DNA of 64,000 nucleotides. Origin: Dyadobacter sp. CY323. GTDB lineage: Bacteria; Bacteroidota; Bacteroidia; Cytophagales; Spirosomataceae. Under the pieces are notes generated by a model. That model saw nothing but the letters and a program-made list of their open reading frames with translations. It did not search any database and had not been told where the DNA came from. The position numbers and the translations under genes are program-made. The DNA lies in the NCBI RefSeq assembly GCF_021390245.1, contig NZ_JAJUXH010000019.1, forward strand, positions 122,339 through 186,338, given 5' to 3'. Positions 21,555-31,378 of this stretch are shown here, one piece after another; the first letter of the stretch is position 1, and the number at the start of each line of letters is the position of its first letter.

Positions 21555-22315
21555 TTGGAATCGCCGTAGTCCGGATTGGCGCTGATCGCGAACTTGTATT
21601 TGTCGCCGCGGTAGTAGGAACGCTCTATTTCCACTACTTTTTCATCCTTGCAAATCACGGCGCTGTCGAGGATAAACATCGGCGTAGATTGATTTAGCTC
21701 AAAATTATTGGTCTCGGAATCGGGGTCCATGATCTCGACGCCAAGCGTTTGTTTCACTTCATCGATGCGAAGATGATACGTATCTTCATACACTTTGAAA
21801 TAAGAAATCTCCGTCGGCATCCGATTGATTTTAGGGCATAACCGCAGCGAAATGTATTTGATTTCGTCTTTAATGATCTCATCGTCCGCATACCGCAGCT
21901 GGTGGATCTTTAAAACCGGTCCGTCTATAATGAAATGCTTCCCGCCGATCTGAGAAGAAATACCGTCTTCGAGTACCGTTTTTTCGAGCACCAGGTTGTG
22001 CGGTTCGAAACCTTCCGCCAGCAAACTTTCATGGAAACCGCGGCGGGTGGCGTAAATGGAACCCAATGTGCGGATCAGGTGATGGTCCACCGTTCTGTTC
22101 AGCACAAACGTTCCTTTTCCTTTAATGCGTTTGGCCCAGCCTTTGTTTTCGATTTCCAGGAGACTTTTCCGGGCAGTGGTATTGCTGACGTTGTAGTTTT
22201 TAATCAGTTCATTTTCGGAAGGTATCTTGTCACCCGGCTGCAGTTCCCCAGACTTGATCTTTTCAATTACAGTATCGCTTATGCTTTGAAACTTGGGCCT
22301 CATGTTCAGGTTCAT
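21545..22315 (-). CDS. GntR/HutC-family transcriptional regulator with UTRA domain
   Basis: 256 residues. The winged helix lies at about residues 10-72 (KIKSGELQPGDKIPSENELI, NNYN/S-TTARKSLLEIENKGW, KGKGTFV) and a UTRA ligand-binding domain at about 100-245 (VLKIHQLRYADDE..., FELNQSTPMFILDS, VEIERSYYRGDKYKF). This family binds sugars or sugar phosphates and releases DNA. It converges on the esterase gene, so it is the likely local regulator of the rhamnoside locus; the repeated 13-mers at 5024 and 6338 are candidate sites. An alternative start is ATG 22303. Confidence 0.92.
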   Translation of the reverse strand: MNLNMRPKFQSISDTVIEKIKSGELQPGDKIPSENELIKNYNVSNTTARKSLLEIENKGWAKRIKGKGTFVLNRTVDHHLIRTLGSIYATRRGFHESLLAEGFEPHNLVLEKTVLEDGISSQIGGKHFIIDGPVLKIHQLRYADDEIIKDEIKYISLRLCPKINRMPTEISYFKVYEDTYHLRIDEVKQTLGVEIMDPDSETNNFELNQSTPMFILDSAVICKDEKVVEIERSYYRGDKYKFAISANPDYGDSNQK

Positions 22316-22529
22316 TCTTCAGAAAATGGTGTCAATTAAAAGCTAAAAATAAATAATTTTAACGATTACGCCTCAGGGAAAACGTTGTCTTAGGACACGG
22401 AGTGAAAAGTCATCGACTGTTATCGGTGCCTGCATGCCGAATGATGATGATAGTATCAGGATTGCGAAGAATTGTATAAGATACTGGTTTTGTTAAAATA
22501 TAATTTTAGTCCTGCTTTTGACAACCACC

Positions 22530-23129
22530 ATGAGATCTGCCCCTGTAATTGCCGATGACGAGTTTGATTTGTGGGTTCGGTTCAAACTGGGTGACAGAAT
22601 GGCTTTTTCAAATATGTATGAGCGTTACGCCGGCATATTGTACAATTATGGTTTCCATTTCTCAAACGATGCCCACATTGTCGAAGACGCGATCCAGGAT
22701 CTTTTTGTGACTTTGTGGCATTCCCGCGAGCGCCTCTCGGACACTACCTCTATTAAATACTACCTTTTCCGCAGCCTGAGAAGGGCAATTGTAAAGCTTT
22801 CCGGTAAAGAGCAGGCATTCGACCGGTCCAGTGATTATTTGTTTGAGCGGGTTTCCGTCGATTCGGTCGAAATGCAGATCGTTTCCGGCGAGCAGGAAAC
22901 GGAACAACGGCAGCACCTGCAAACTGCGCTCGCCGCATTGACCCCGCGTCAGCTGGAAGCGATACGGTTACATTATTATGAAGGATTCGACGTAGGCCGC
23001 ATTGCAAGTATCATGGAAATGAATGAGCAGTCTGTCCGGAATATTCTTCAACGCTCTCTATATAAATTGCGGCACATGATGCCTTTCTTCCCGCTGATCC
23101 TTTCTTTCTTCGAAACATCGGGGCTGTAA
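22530..23129 (+). CDS. ECF RNA polymerase sigma factor (Bacteroidota SigK/FecI-like)
   Basis: 199 residues from ATG 22530; an in-frame TTG 12 bp earlier adds nothing. Sigma region 2 is at about 20-85 (FSNMYERYAGILYNYGFHFS, AEDAIQDLFVTLWHSRERL) and region 4 at about 130-185 (ALTPRQLEAIRLHYYEGFDV, SVRNILQRSLYKLR). It is followed by a FecR gene and an STN-type SusC, the classic arrangement in which substrate binding outside the cell frees the sigma factor to transcribe the transporter operon. Confidence 0.93.
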   Translation: MRSAPVIADDEFDLWVRFKLGDRMAFSNMYERYAGILYNYGFHFSNDAHIVEDAIQDLFVTLWHSRERLSDTTSIKYYLFRSLRRAIVKLSGKEQAFDRSSDYLFERVSVDSVEMQIVSGEQETEQRQHLQTALAALTPRQLEAIRLHYYEGFDVGRIASIMEMNEQSVRNILQRSLYKLRHMMPFFPLILSFFETSGL

Positions 23130-23256
23130 TCAGTGTTTTATTGGCCTGTCAAACGAACTCGCAAAATTTTGTAAAAAATATTTCATGCAAGTGAGTTAAA
23201 TGGAGTAAATCTTTCTTTGGTGCTTTTAGAAAATTATAATACAATATTTGTTTGAT

Positions 23257-24318
23257 ATGGATTTTGTAGATCCGGAAGTTCGGAGATTTTTGTCAGACCC
23301 AAAATTTGTATGGTTTGTTAAGCATGGAGCCGAGGGTTCGGCGTGGAAGCAATATGAGTTCACGCACCGCGACCGGCAGGAAGCCATGATGCAGGCTAAA
23401 ATGATTTTGCTCGCAGCTGACCAGATGCCAGCCGAGCAATTGAGTGACAAAAACAAGCAAAGACTCTGGACGAGGATCGATAAGCGGACGAAAGAAGATC
23501 CGGCTGAGTTGGAGACAGAAAGAACCTGGCTTGGATGGAAATGGATGGCGGCGGCGATCTTTCTGATTGCCGCGGGAGCAGGCTGGTGGTTTGGTACCCG
23601 CGACACGCCGTCAATTGCCACGCGGCAAACCAGGTCAGATGTAAAAGTGATTGCCAATCCGGGAAATCAGATTTTCCCTGTTGACCTGCCCGATGGGAGT
23701 ACCGTGCTGCTTGCTCCGAAAAGTAAGGTGGAATACCTGGTATCAGCGTATGAGAAGGGGGGAAGAAGGGAGGTCCGTTTGGCGGGAGAAGGTTTTTTTG
23801 AGGTGGTGCCAAATCCATTAATACCGTTTTATGTGTACGTGAATGGGCTGACAACCAAAGTTTTGGGAACTTCATTTAATGTAAAGGCTTTTCCCGATGA
23901 CAGGCGTGTGGAAGTGGCGGTTAAAACGGGCAGGGTAACCGTCTTCGGCTCAGATTCCGCACAATCCGCCGACGATGAGCCGGAAGGGAAGGTTGTAAAT
24001 CCCAATGAGATCATCACGCTGGACCTGGCCAGCAAACGGTTATTGCTTGAAAAATTGGCGAAGCCGGAACATGTGGCTTCCTCTCAGGTTCAGGAATTCG
24101 AGGATACGAGGGTGTCGGAGATTTTTGATGCATTACAAAAAACGTACAATGTCCGGATTCGCTATGACCAGCAGGTAATGAATGTTTGCAGGGTAACTGC
24201 CTCATTTACAACAGAAACATTATATGAAAAAATAAGATTGGTTTGCAAGGCATTCGGGGCCGATTACAAAGTGGCTGGGGATGGGGAGATTGTGATTGAG
24301 TCGGAGGGGTGTTTGTGA
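23257..24318 (+). CDS. FecR-family anti-sigma factor
   Basis: 353 residues from ATG 23257. A cytoplasmic N-terminal segment of about 90 residues precedes one membrane helix (WKWMAAAIFLIAAGAGWWFG). The periplasmic FecR domain follows (VDLPDGSTVLLAPKSKVEYL, VRLAGEGFFEVV, VLGTSFNVKAFPD, VEVAVKTGRVTVFG) with a C-terminal DUF4974/STN-like fold (FEDTRVSEIFDALQKTYNVR). It holds the sigma factor at 22530 and relays the signal from the STN domain of the SusC encoded next. Its stop codon lies inside a GTGAGAT repeat. Confidence 0.93.
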   Translation: MDFVDPEVRRFLSDPKFVWFVKHGAEGSAWKQYEFTHRDRQEAMMQAKMILLAADQMPAEQLSDKNKQRLWTRIDKRTKEDPAELETERTWLGWKWMAAAIFLIAAGAGWWFGTRDTPSIATRQTRSDVKVIANPGNQIFPVDLPDGSTVLLAPKSKVEYLVSAYEKGGRREVRLAGEGFFEVVPNPLIPFYVYVNGLTTKVLGTSFNVKAFPDDRRVEVAVKTGRVTVFGSDSAQSADDEPEGKVVNPNEIITLDLASKRLLLEKLAKPEHVASSQVQEFEDTRVSEIFDALQKTYNVRIRYDQQVMNVCRVTASFTTETLYEKIRLVCKAFGADYKVAGDGEIVIESEGCL

Positions 24319-24350
24319 GATGTGAGATCCGGGCCGCCGGGCGGTGAGAT
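24315..24350 (+). repeat. GTGAGAT heptamer copies at the fecR 3' end
   Basis: Two adjacent GTGAGAT units (24315-24328; the TGA stop of fecR is inside the first) and a third at 24344-24350. They match the arrays at 49797-49817 and 62384-62453. Confidence 0.7.
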
Positions 24351-24414
24351 GTGGCGTTTTTATGTATGAATTATTCCTAAACCTTTAATTTTTTTAACCC
24401 TTAACCATTCCAAA

Positions 24415-24504
24415 ATGAGACGACAGTAACGAAAACGACCGGTTTGCTTGGCGCGGACCGGTCGTTAGAAAAAGGCTCTCCCGGTCCATTGGCGTGGACG
24501 GGAG
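24415..24504 (+). promoter_or_regulatory. susC leader: 4-codon ORF plus two strong hairpins
   Basis: A minimal ORF (ATG AGA CGA CAG TAA, peptide MRRQ, 24415-24429) is followed by a perfect 10-bp hairpin, AACGACCGGT (24434-24443) with ACCGGTCGTT (24457-24466). A second hairpin is CTCCC-TCCA (24478-24488) with TGGA-GGGAG (24495-24504). The SusC start is 43 bp further on. Neither hairpin has a following U-tract, so structure-dependent control of translation or mRNA stability of susC is more likely than simple termination. The function is inferred. Confidence 0.5.
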
Positions 24505-24546
24505 AATGATTTGTTCATTGAGTAAACGTAACAAACATTCAAATTT

Positions 24547-27500
24547 ATGGGAAAAGCATTACGCTCCAACTCGCTGGTGGCTAAAATTATGCGCGTCACA
24601 TTATTACAAACCTTACTTATTGCCTCCCTGATCAGCGCTGTGAACGCCCACGTGGCCAGACCGCAGGAGCTGCTGAACAAACATGTGTCTCTGTCGGCAG
24701 AACAGGAGGAGATCAAAACCGTCTTTTCAAAGCTCGAAAAGCAGGTCGGGGTCAAGTTTCTGTACAGTTCCAACAGTGTGAACCCGGCGCTGAAAGTTTC
24801 TTTAAGAGCAAAAAGCGAACCGCTTTCCACCGTATTGGATAAGTTGTTACTTCCATTAAAGCTGACCTATGAGGTTTCCAACAAGCAAATAATCGTCAGT
24901 CGTATAGTGAGACCGTTACCGAATAAAGAGTCGGATGATGTCGGGCTGACAGAAACACCTCAGCCAGCGTCCCGGGTAACCGAGCGGCTCGTGCGGGGGA
25001 CCGTAAAGGATGAGAATGGAGCGGGACTCCCCGGAGTCAGTGTTTTGCTGAAAGGAAGCCTTACGGGTACCACTACCGATGGAAGCGGAAAATTCTCGAT
25101 CGATGTCGTCGACGAAAATTCCGTGCTGGTACTTTCATTTGTCGGTTACACGAGCCGCGAAATCACAGTTGGAAACCAGGTGCTTGTGGAAGTAGCTTTG
25201 AGCGTGGACACCAAATCGCTGGAAGAGCTTGTGGTTGTGGGATACGGCGCACAGAAGAAAGCCAACCTGACCGGTGCGGTTTCGACCGTGACTTCGGAGG
25301 TTTTGGAAAGCCGGCCGATCACCAACCTGGGACAAGGTTTGCAGGGAACCATTTCCAACCTGAATGTAAATCAGGGAAGCGGCTCGCCGGGTCAGGGGGC
25401 AACTTTTAACATCCGCGGCAACACGTCCATCAACGGCGGCTCGCCACTGGTTCTGGTTAATGGAATTCCGATGGATATCAACCTGCTCAGTCCGAATGAC
25501 ATAGAAAGCGTGACTGTTCTAAAAGACGCTGCATCGGCCGCCATTTATGGCGCTCGCGCTGCTTATGGGGTAATACTGGTCACTACCAAAAGTGGTAAGA
25601 AAAAAGACAGGCCCAGTGTTTCCATTTCATCCATCATCACCTCCAACGCGCCGACTACGCGTATTAAATTCATTGATACTAAAGATCGGATCGCTTATAT
25701 GAATGAGGCTTATATGAGGGTCAATGGTCGTAATTATTATGATGACATTACGGTCGCGGCCATGATGGCGCATTACAATGATCCGACCAAGCCGCAGGCG
25801 ATCATCCACCCTTCTAATCCGAATGAATGGATAGGAGTTGCGAACACGAACTGGGAAGACATCCTGATGAACAAAAGATACCCGATGCAGCAGCATTCAG
25901 CCAGTATTTCTGGCGGATCAGGGAAATTCGATTATTACAGCTCATTGTCGTACATCCACCAGACCGGATTGACGAATAAGGATTTGTTTAACGAGCGGTT
26001 CAACCGGTACAACCTGATGACTAATCTGAATTATGAGGTAACCAAATGGCTGAAACTGGGAACTAAAATTTCGGTGAACAACAGCAACAAAGAGTTTCCT
26101 CCAAATGATGCGCATTTCAGGAATTCATTCCCGGAAGCAGGTACTATTTATCAGACCAATGTGTACTCAACCCAGCCTTTGTACGATCCCAATGGCAAAT
26201 GGACGCATGAGGGATCCATTGCAAATCCAGCCCAGTTTATCAAGGAAGGCGGGAATCAAACCAGGAAAATAAACGACATCTGGCTTACCGGAAAAGCAAC
26301 CATTACCGCGATTCCCAACACCACATTCAACGTGGATTATTCTTTTAACACAAAGAATACAAATGAGATGTCGTATCTCGCGCTTCTTCCTTTTTATAAC
26401 GGCGCGGGAGAGGCATCCGGTTATTATGGCGGATCTAATCCAAACCGGGTGATCAGGACCAATTATGACGATAATTACTATGTGATCAATGCATATGGCG
26501 ACTACACCAGGACTTTGGGGAAAAACTACGTAAAGCTGCTGGCCGGGTTTAACCAGGAAAATGCTTCTTATGCCTGGATGAAAGCCGAACGCAGAAACCT
26601 GATCATTAACGACGTTCCCTACATGAGCCTGGCTTCGGGAGAAAGGTTTGCATCCGACGGACTCGACGAATATGCGATCAGAGGCGCATTTGCCCGCCTG
26701 AATTACAGCTTCGACGACAAGTATCTGTTTGAATTCAATGGCCGCTATGATGGTACTTCGAAGTTTGTCAAAAGAGACCGGTTTGCTTTTTTTCCTTCCG
26801 TATCCGTCGGCTGGCGTCTGGATAATGAAGGCTTCTTTTCGGGGTTGAAAAAAAATGTGGACCTGCTGAAATTCCGGGCTTCGTACGGAGCGCTCGGTAA
26901 TCAGAATGTAACCGGGTATTATCCCTATATCGCCACATTGAGTGCGGCGGAAGTACCCTATCTGATCAATGGAGAAAGACCTATGTCGGTGTACGCGCCA
27001 GGTTTGGTGAGTCCGACGCTCACCTGGGAGACTGTCACGCAGGCGAATCTCGGGGTAGACATCGCATTGTTCAAAAACCGTCTGAACGCTTCTTTTGACA
27101 TTTACCGGAGAGATACCCGGAATATGCTGACGAAATCACAAACGCTCCCGGCCGTGCTCGCGGTCACAGAACCGCAGTCCAACGCGGCAGATATGAAAAC
27201 GTCCGGTTTCGACCTGAGTATCGAATGGCGGGACAGAATAGGAGAGGTACGTTATGAAGCAACGGTGATCCTGTCCGACTATTCAGCCAAAATCACCAAA
27301 TACAGCAATCCTTCCGGGCTCATTTCCGATTACTATGTGGGACATAACCTCGGCGAAATTTGGGGGTTAACCACCGGTGGCTTGTTCCAGACAGATGAGC
27401 AGGCTCTGGCGCTCGATCAGTCCAATATCAATGGACGGAAAAGGCAGGCGGGTGATCTTTTTATGGAAGATTTGAATGGCGACGGAAAGATTACACGCGG

Positions 27501-28026
27501 CGCACAAACACTCAGTAACCCGGGAGATATGAGCGTGATCGGGAACAGCACTCCGAGGTACAGCTACGGCTTTCGTACCAACTGGAAATGGAAAGGATTT
27601 GATCTGGATGTCTTTTTTCAGGGTGTAGCCAAAAGAGAGGTCAACTTGTCGCAGCTGTATTACCTTACGCAATACTCGAATGAGTGGGTAGGGATTGCAA
27701 AAACGGCGATGGACTACTGGTCGCCCGAAAACCCGGATGCATTTTTTCCGAGGCCTATCATTTCAGGGGCGGCGGATGTTACGGCAACGCAGTCGAGATT
27801 TATACAAAATGGGGCTTACCTGAGGCTGAAACAATTGTCGTTTGGATACACGATCCCATTAAATATCAGCAAAAAAGTAGGGATGGAGCGCATTAAAGTA
27901 TTCTTCACGGGAGCCAATCTGTGGACAGCTACTAAGATGATCAAGATCTCCGACCCGGAACTGGCCGGACCAAGCTCATATCCATTGTACAGGTCGCTGT
28001 CTGTGGGAGCAAACATCAATTTCTAA
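24547..28026 (+). CDS. SusC-type TonB-dependent transducer with STN domain
   Basis: 1159 residues. Signal peptide, then the secretin/TonB short N-terminal signalling domain at about 45-118 (KTVFSKLEKQVGVKFLYSS, STVLDKLLLPLKLTYEVS), a carboxypeptidase-like domain (VRGTVKDENGAGLPGVSVL), the TonB-box region ELVVVGYGAQKKANLTGAV, plug (VLKDAASAAIYGARAAYGVI) and barrel ending ...SVGANINF. The STN domain marks it as both importer and signal receptor acting on FecR (23257) and the ECF sigma (22530). It forms a pair with the SusD 8 bp downstream. Confidence 0.95.
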   Translation: MGKALRSNSLVAKIMRVTLLQTLLIASLISAVNAHVARPQELLNKHVSLSAEQEEIKTVFSKLEKQVGVKFLYSSNSVNPALKVSLRAKSEPLSTVLDKLLLPLKLTYEVSNKQIIVSRIVRPLPNKESDDVGLTETPQPASRVTERLVRGTVKDENGAGLPGVSVLLKGSLTGTTTDGSGKFSIDVVDENSVLVLSFVGYTSREITVGNQVLVEVALSVDTKSLEELVVVGYGAQKKANLTGAVSTVTSEVLESRPITNLGQGLQGTISNLNVNQGSGSPGQGATFNIRGNTSINGGSPLVLVNGIPMDINLLSPNDIESVTVLKDAASAAIYGARAAYGVILVTTKSGKKKDRPSVSISSIITSNAPTTRIKFIDTKDRIAYMNEAYMRVNGRNYYDDITVAAMMAHYNDPTKPQAIIHPSNPNEWIGVANTNWEDILMNKRYPMQQHSASISGGSGKFDYYSSLSYIHQTGLTNKDLFNERFNRYNLMTNLNYEVTKWLKLGTKISVNNSNKEFPPNDAHFRNSFPEAGTIYQTNVYSTQPLYDPNGKWTHEGSIANPAQFIKEGGNQTRKINDIWLTGKATITAIPNTTFNVDYSFNTKNTNEMSYLALLPFYNGAGEASGYYGGSNPNRVIRTNYDDNYYVINAYGDYTRTLGKNYVKLLAGFNQENASYAWMKAERRNLIINDVPYMSLASGERFASDGLDEYAIRGAFARLNYSFDDKYLFEFNGRYDGTSKFVKRDRFAFFPSVSVGWRLDNEGFFSGLKKNVDLLKFRASYGALGNQNVTGYYPYIATLSAAEVPYLINGERPMSVYAPGLVSPTLTWETVTQANLGVDIALFKNRLNASFDIYRRDTRNMLTKSQTLPAVLAVTEPQSNAADMKTSGFDLSIEWRDRIGEVRYEATVILSDYSAKITKYSNPSGLISDYYVGHNLGEIWGLTTGGLFQTDEQALALDQSNINGRKRQAGDLFMEDLNGDGKITRGAQTLSNPGDMSVIGNSTPRYSYGFRTNWKWKGFDLDVFFQGVAKREVNLSQLYYLTQYSNEWVGIAKTAMDYWSPENPDAFFPRPIISGAADVTATQSRFIQNGAYLRLKQLSFGYTIPLNISKKVGMERIKVFFTGANLWTATKMIKISDPELAGPSSYPLYRSLSVGANINF

Positions 28027-28034
28027 ACCCATTA

Positions 28035-29675
28035 ATGAGCACGGAAATGAAAAAAATACTTTTTACAACACTGATTTCTGCCTTTCTCGTAACCGGCTGC
28101 AACGACAACTTTCTTGAGCGTTTTCCGGAGGACAAGATCAGCGACGGAAATTTCTGGAAAACCGGCGCAGATTTTAAGATGTACGCTGCCCAGTTCTATC
28201 CCAATTTATATGATGCGAGACTGGCCTGGTATACGCTTGATAATTTTAGTGATAATCAGGTACCCAGCAGCAGGAACCCCTATACCTGGGGTGAATATCC
28301 GATACCTTCTTCGGGAGGCGGCTGGGACAAAGCAGACTGGCTCCCGATCAGGAAGGTGAACTATGCACTGGACAGGATCGCCGGTGTTCCCGAAGATGCC
28401 GCCTTGAAGCTTGCACATGGAGAATTACGCTTCTTTCGCGCGTTTTTTTATTTTGATAAACTAAAAAAATTCGGCGAGGTCCCCTGGATCGAATCGAGCC
28501 TTGATACCGAATCGGAGGAACTTGTCGCTCCACGGGATTCGCGGGAAACGGTGGTGAACAAGATGCTGGCTGACCTGGATTTTGCCATACAAAGCCTTCC
28601 CGAAACCTCCACCGAGGACAGAGTTACGAAATTCGCCGCATTGACATTGAAAGGCGATATCGCACTTTATGAAGGTACTTTCAGAAAATACCAGAAGAAG
28701 GAGGGAGATTATCTGGCGATTCTGAAGAAGGCCGTGGAAGCTTACGAGGCGGTGATCAGCTCCGGGCGTTTCGGTGTATGGTCGACGGGGAACCCTGCAA
28801 AGGATTATTTCGATCTGTTTGTCCAGTATGAATTAAAAGGAAATCCGGAGGGGATTCTCGTGCAGCGTTACATCACTGATAAACGTATGCACAATAACGT
28901 TCGACAGCTGGGTGAGCCGTACACCGGTTACAGCAAGGATTTTGTGGAATCGTACCTGTGCATCGACGGTCTGCCCATTGCCCTGAGCCCGCTCTACAAA
29001 GGCGACGCCAATTTTGCAGACGAGTTCATCAACCGGGATCCGCGCATGGACCAATCCGTTTACCAGTCCAAACGGCCGTACCGGATTTTCGATGACGGTT
29101 CCACAACCTACAAACCGATGCCTGAATTCCAGAATAACTACAGTCCGACAAGTTATTTCATTATCAAAGGTTACAGTCCGTATGAACGCGACAGACTGCC
29201 CAGCACTTCCACGACCGATGACTTTGTTTTCCGCTACGGAAAGCTACTGGTTTCCTATGCAGAGGCCAAGGCAGAGCTCGGAGAATGCACGCAGGCCGTG
29301 CTCGACAAGACTGTGAATCTCCTGCGTGACAGGGTGAAAATGCCTCATTTGAAAGCAGAAGTAGGTTTTGTTGACCCTAACTGGCCTAAATGGGAAGTAG
29401 CAATCACGCCGCTTCTGAATGAGATCAGAAGGGAGCGACGCCTCGAAACCTGCGCAGAGGGAATCCGGTGGGACGATCTGGTGAGATGGGGGGCAGGTAA
29501 ATTGCTGGAAAACCCGAAAACAATGCAAGGTGCCAAGGATCCGGCTACAAAAGCCAACCGGGTTATATATCCGGGAATTACAGCCAGAACATGGAATAAT
29601 AAGCTTTATCTCTATCCGATTCCTTTGCAGGAAACAGCACTCAATCCGAGTCTTACCCAGAATCCGGGCTGGTAG
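28035..29675 (+). CDS. SusD/RagB-type surface-binding lipoprotein
   Basis: 546 residues. Lipoprotein signal MSTEMKKILFTTLISAFLVT followed by GC, with the lipid Cys at 22; an alternative start is the ATG at 28047. The family start NDNFLERFPEDKISDGNFWKT is followed by the TPR segment HGELRFFRAFFYFDKLKKFGEVPW and the C-terminal RYGKLLVSYAEAKAELGE and RERRLETCAEGIRWDDLVRWG. It is the partner of the STN-SusC just upstream. It shares layout with the SusD at 11182 but is clearly a different subtype, with a longer middle region. Confidence 0.94.
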   Translation: MSTEMKKILFTTLISAFLVTGCNDNFLERFPEDKISDGNFWKTGADFKMYAAQFYPNLYDARLAWYTLDNFSDNQVPSSRNPYTWGEYPIPSSGGGWDKADWLPIRKVNYALDRIAGVPEDAALKLAHGELRFFRAFFYFDKLKKFGEVPWIESSLDTESEELVAPRDSRETVVNKMLADLDFAIQSLPETSTEDRVTKFAALTLKGDIALYEGTFRKYQKKEGDYLAILKKAVEAYEAVISSGRFGVWSTGNPAKDYFDLFVQYELKGNPEGILVQRYITDKRMHNNVRQLGEPYTGYSKDFVESYLCIDGLPIALSPLYKGDANFADEFINRDPRMDQSVYQSKRPYRIFDDGSTTYKPMPEFQNNYSPTSYFIIKGYSPYERDRLPSTSTTDDFVFRYGKLLVSYAEAKAELGECTQAVLDKTVNLLRDRVKMPHLKAEVGFVDPNWPKWEVAITPLLNEIRRERRLETCAEGIRWDDLVRWGAGKLLENPKTMQGAKDPATKANRVIYPGITARTWNNKLYLYPIPLQETALNPSLTQNPGW

Positions 29676-29725
29676 TTTGTATTGGATAAGTAATTCTAAA
29701 ATTCTAGTCATTAAGTGTCTTTGAG

Positions 29726-31312
29726 ATGAAAAAAAACGTTGACAGCCGCAGAGATTTTATAAAAAAGTCGCTGGTTGTAGCCTCCGCCGCGGGGCTTGGC
29801 CAGGTTTCGGAAGCGAACAGGAGCAGGGCCGCGGAACCATTGCCATTTGACCGGCAGCAGGTGGCGGAAAGTCCAACAAAAGCCGCTTTCGCAGAAAAGG
29901 ATATTACGCCTGCACTTGGAATGGAGCAGCCGGGCGGATATGGAAAGGTTTTGCACAAGTCCATACACGATCCTTGCAAAGTTCGGGCTTCGGTTTTCAA
30001 TGATGGCACAAGTATCGTTTCAGTGGTATCCGTCGATGCGCTGATGTTATCCGCATCGCTGGTTGCTGCGGCGCGCAAAAGGATACAATCCCAAACGGGG
30101 ATCCCCGCCGATGCGATTTTGATCTGCGCCACGCATTCCCATTCATCCGGCCCGACGGGTATGGTCCAGCCCGGCGAGTTCGACTGGGCCGACAGCCTGG
30201 TAAAGGAACTGGCATACGACAAATCTTCGTGTGCCAATGCCGCTTACCTCGAAACAGTCGAGAACCAGATTGTCGCCGCAGTATCGGAAGCCCATGGAAA
30301 ATTAGCCGAGGTTGAAATTGGCGTCGGTCGCGGGCTGGAAGACCAGGTAGCCTTTAACCGGAGGTTTTTCATGAAAAATGGCCTCACCTACACGCATCCG
30401 GGACAACTCAACCCGGATATCGTCAAGGCTGCCGGCCCGATCGATCCGGAAGTAGGAGTAGTGGGGGTTTGGGATAAAAATGACAAGTGTATCGGCTGCA
30501 TGGTAAATTATACCTGCCACACCACAACGAATCCCGGGGGCGTGTCTGCCAACTGGGTCTACTACCTCGAACAAACCATTCGCGGCGCTTTTGGTCCCGA
30601 ATGCGTGGTGGTGTTCATTCAGGGAGCGGCGGGCGATGTTACCCAGGTAGATAATCGTAATGCATTCACAAACCGTCAGGGCGAGCGTTGGGCTCGTTTT
30701 GTCGGTGCACGGGTTGGGGCCGAGGCGGTGAAAGTACTGCTGGATATGCCGCGGGGAACACTTTCGCCATTAGGCTACAAGGTTCACCGGGAAAACATGA
30801 AACGCCGTCTGCCTTCTTCGCAGAAAGTGAAGGAAAGCCTTGCAATGGTAAAAAAGAATCCGGAGGAGGTCGGTGTCACAAAATGGACTTTTGCAAAAGA
30901 GATTGTTATGCTTGATGCAAAAGCAAAAAAGGCTCCCACTGTTCCTGTCGAGATTCAGGTGATTCAAATAGGGCCGGTCGCCATTGTCGCTAATCCGTCC
31001 GAGTATTTTTGCCAATTTGGACTGGATATCAAAATGAATAGTCCGTTTGAGTACACGTTTATCTCGATGCTGGCGAATGGATGCGTCGGCTACGTGCCAA
31101 CCCGCGAAGCATTTGCATCGGGTGGCGGCGGTTACGAAACCCGCCTTACGCTGTACAGCAACCTGGAAATCGCCGCCGGTGACCGCATGGCTTTCATTGG
31201 GATCGATCTGGCGCGACAGCTTAAACCGGGCGATGCACCTATCGGACAAAAAGCCCCGGATTTCAGCAGTAAGCCCTGGGAATACGGCAGCGTAGCACCG
31301 GAGCTGGCCTGA
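29726..31312 (+). CDS. Neutral-ceramidase-like metallohydrolase, Tat-exported (copy 1)
   Basis: 528 residues. An SRRDFIKKSLVVAS twin-arginine signal precedes the neutral/alkaline non-lysosomal ceramidase N-terminal fold. The zinc-site motifs are present: His137/His139 in CATHSHSSG, His265 in NYTCHTTTNPGG, Glu426 in SEYFCQF and Tyr456 in ANGCVGYVPT. The segment holding the catalytic Ser in known ceramidases (GNLSPN-like) reads GDVTQVDN here, with Thr306 at the Ser position. So a zinc-dependent hydrolase is well supported but true ceramidase activity is doubtful. It lies 50 bp after SusD in the ECF-controlled run. Confidence 0.82.
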   Translation: MKKNVDSRRDFIKKSLVVASAAGLGQVSEANRSRAAEPLPFDRQQVAESPTKAAFAEKDITPALGMEQPGGYGKVLHKSIHDPCKVRASVFNDGTSIVSVVSVDALMLSASLVAAARKRIQSQTGIPADAILICATHSHSSGPTGMVQPGEFDWADSLVKELAYDKSSCANAAYLETVENQIVAAVSEAHGKLAEVEIGVGRGLEDQVAFNRRFFMKNGLTYTHPGQLNPDIVKAAGPIDPEVGVVGVWDKNDKCIGCMVNYTCHTTTNPGGVSANWVYYLEQTIRGAFGPECVVVFIQGAAGDVTQVDNRNAFTNRQGERWARFVGARVGAEAVKVLLDMPRGTLSPLGYKVHRENMKRRLPSSQKVKESLAMVKKNPEEVGVTKWTFAKEIVMLDAKAKKAPTVPVEIQVIQIGPVAIVANPSEYFCQFGLDIKMNSPFEYTFISMLANGCVGYVPTREAFASGGGGYETRLTLYSNLEIAAGDRMAFIGIDLARQLKPGDAPIGQKAPDFSSKPWEYGSVAPELA

Positions 31313-31378
31313 TTAGGAATGCAATTTCTTCTTATCAGGAATTTAAAATAAACAGGTCAACGTACACAGTCGTTTGCA

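Noticed and set aside
24329..24343. Terminator after fecR (CCGGGCCGCCGGGCGG)
   Set aside because: Self-pairing leaves a loop of one base or less and the T run is 10 bp away; not a sound terminator.
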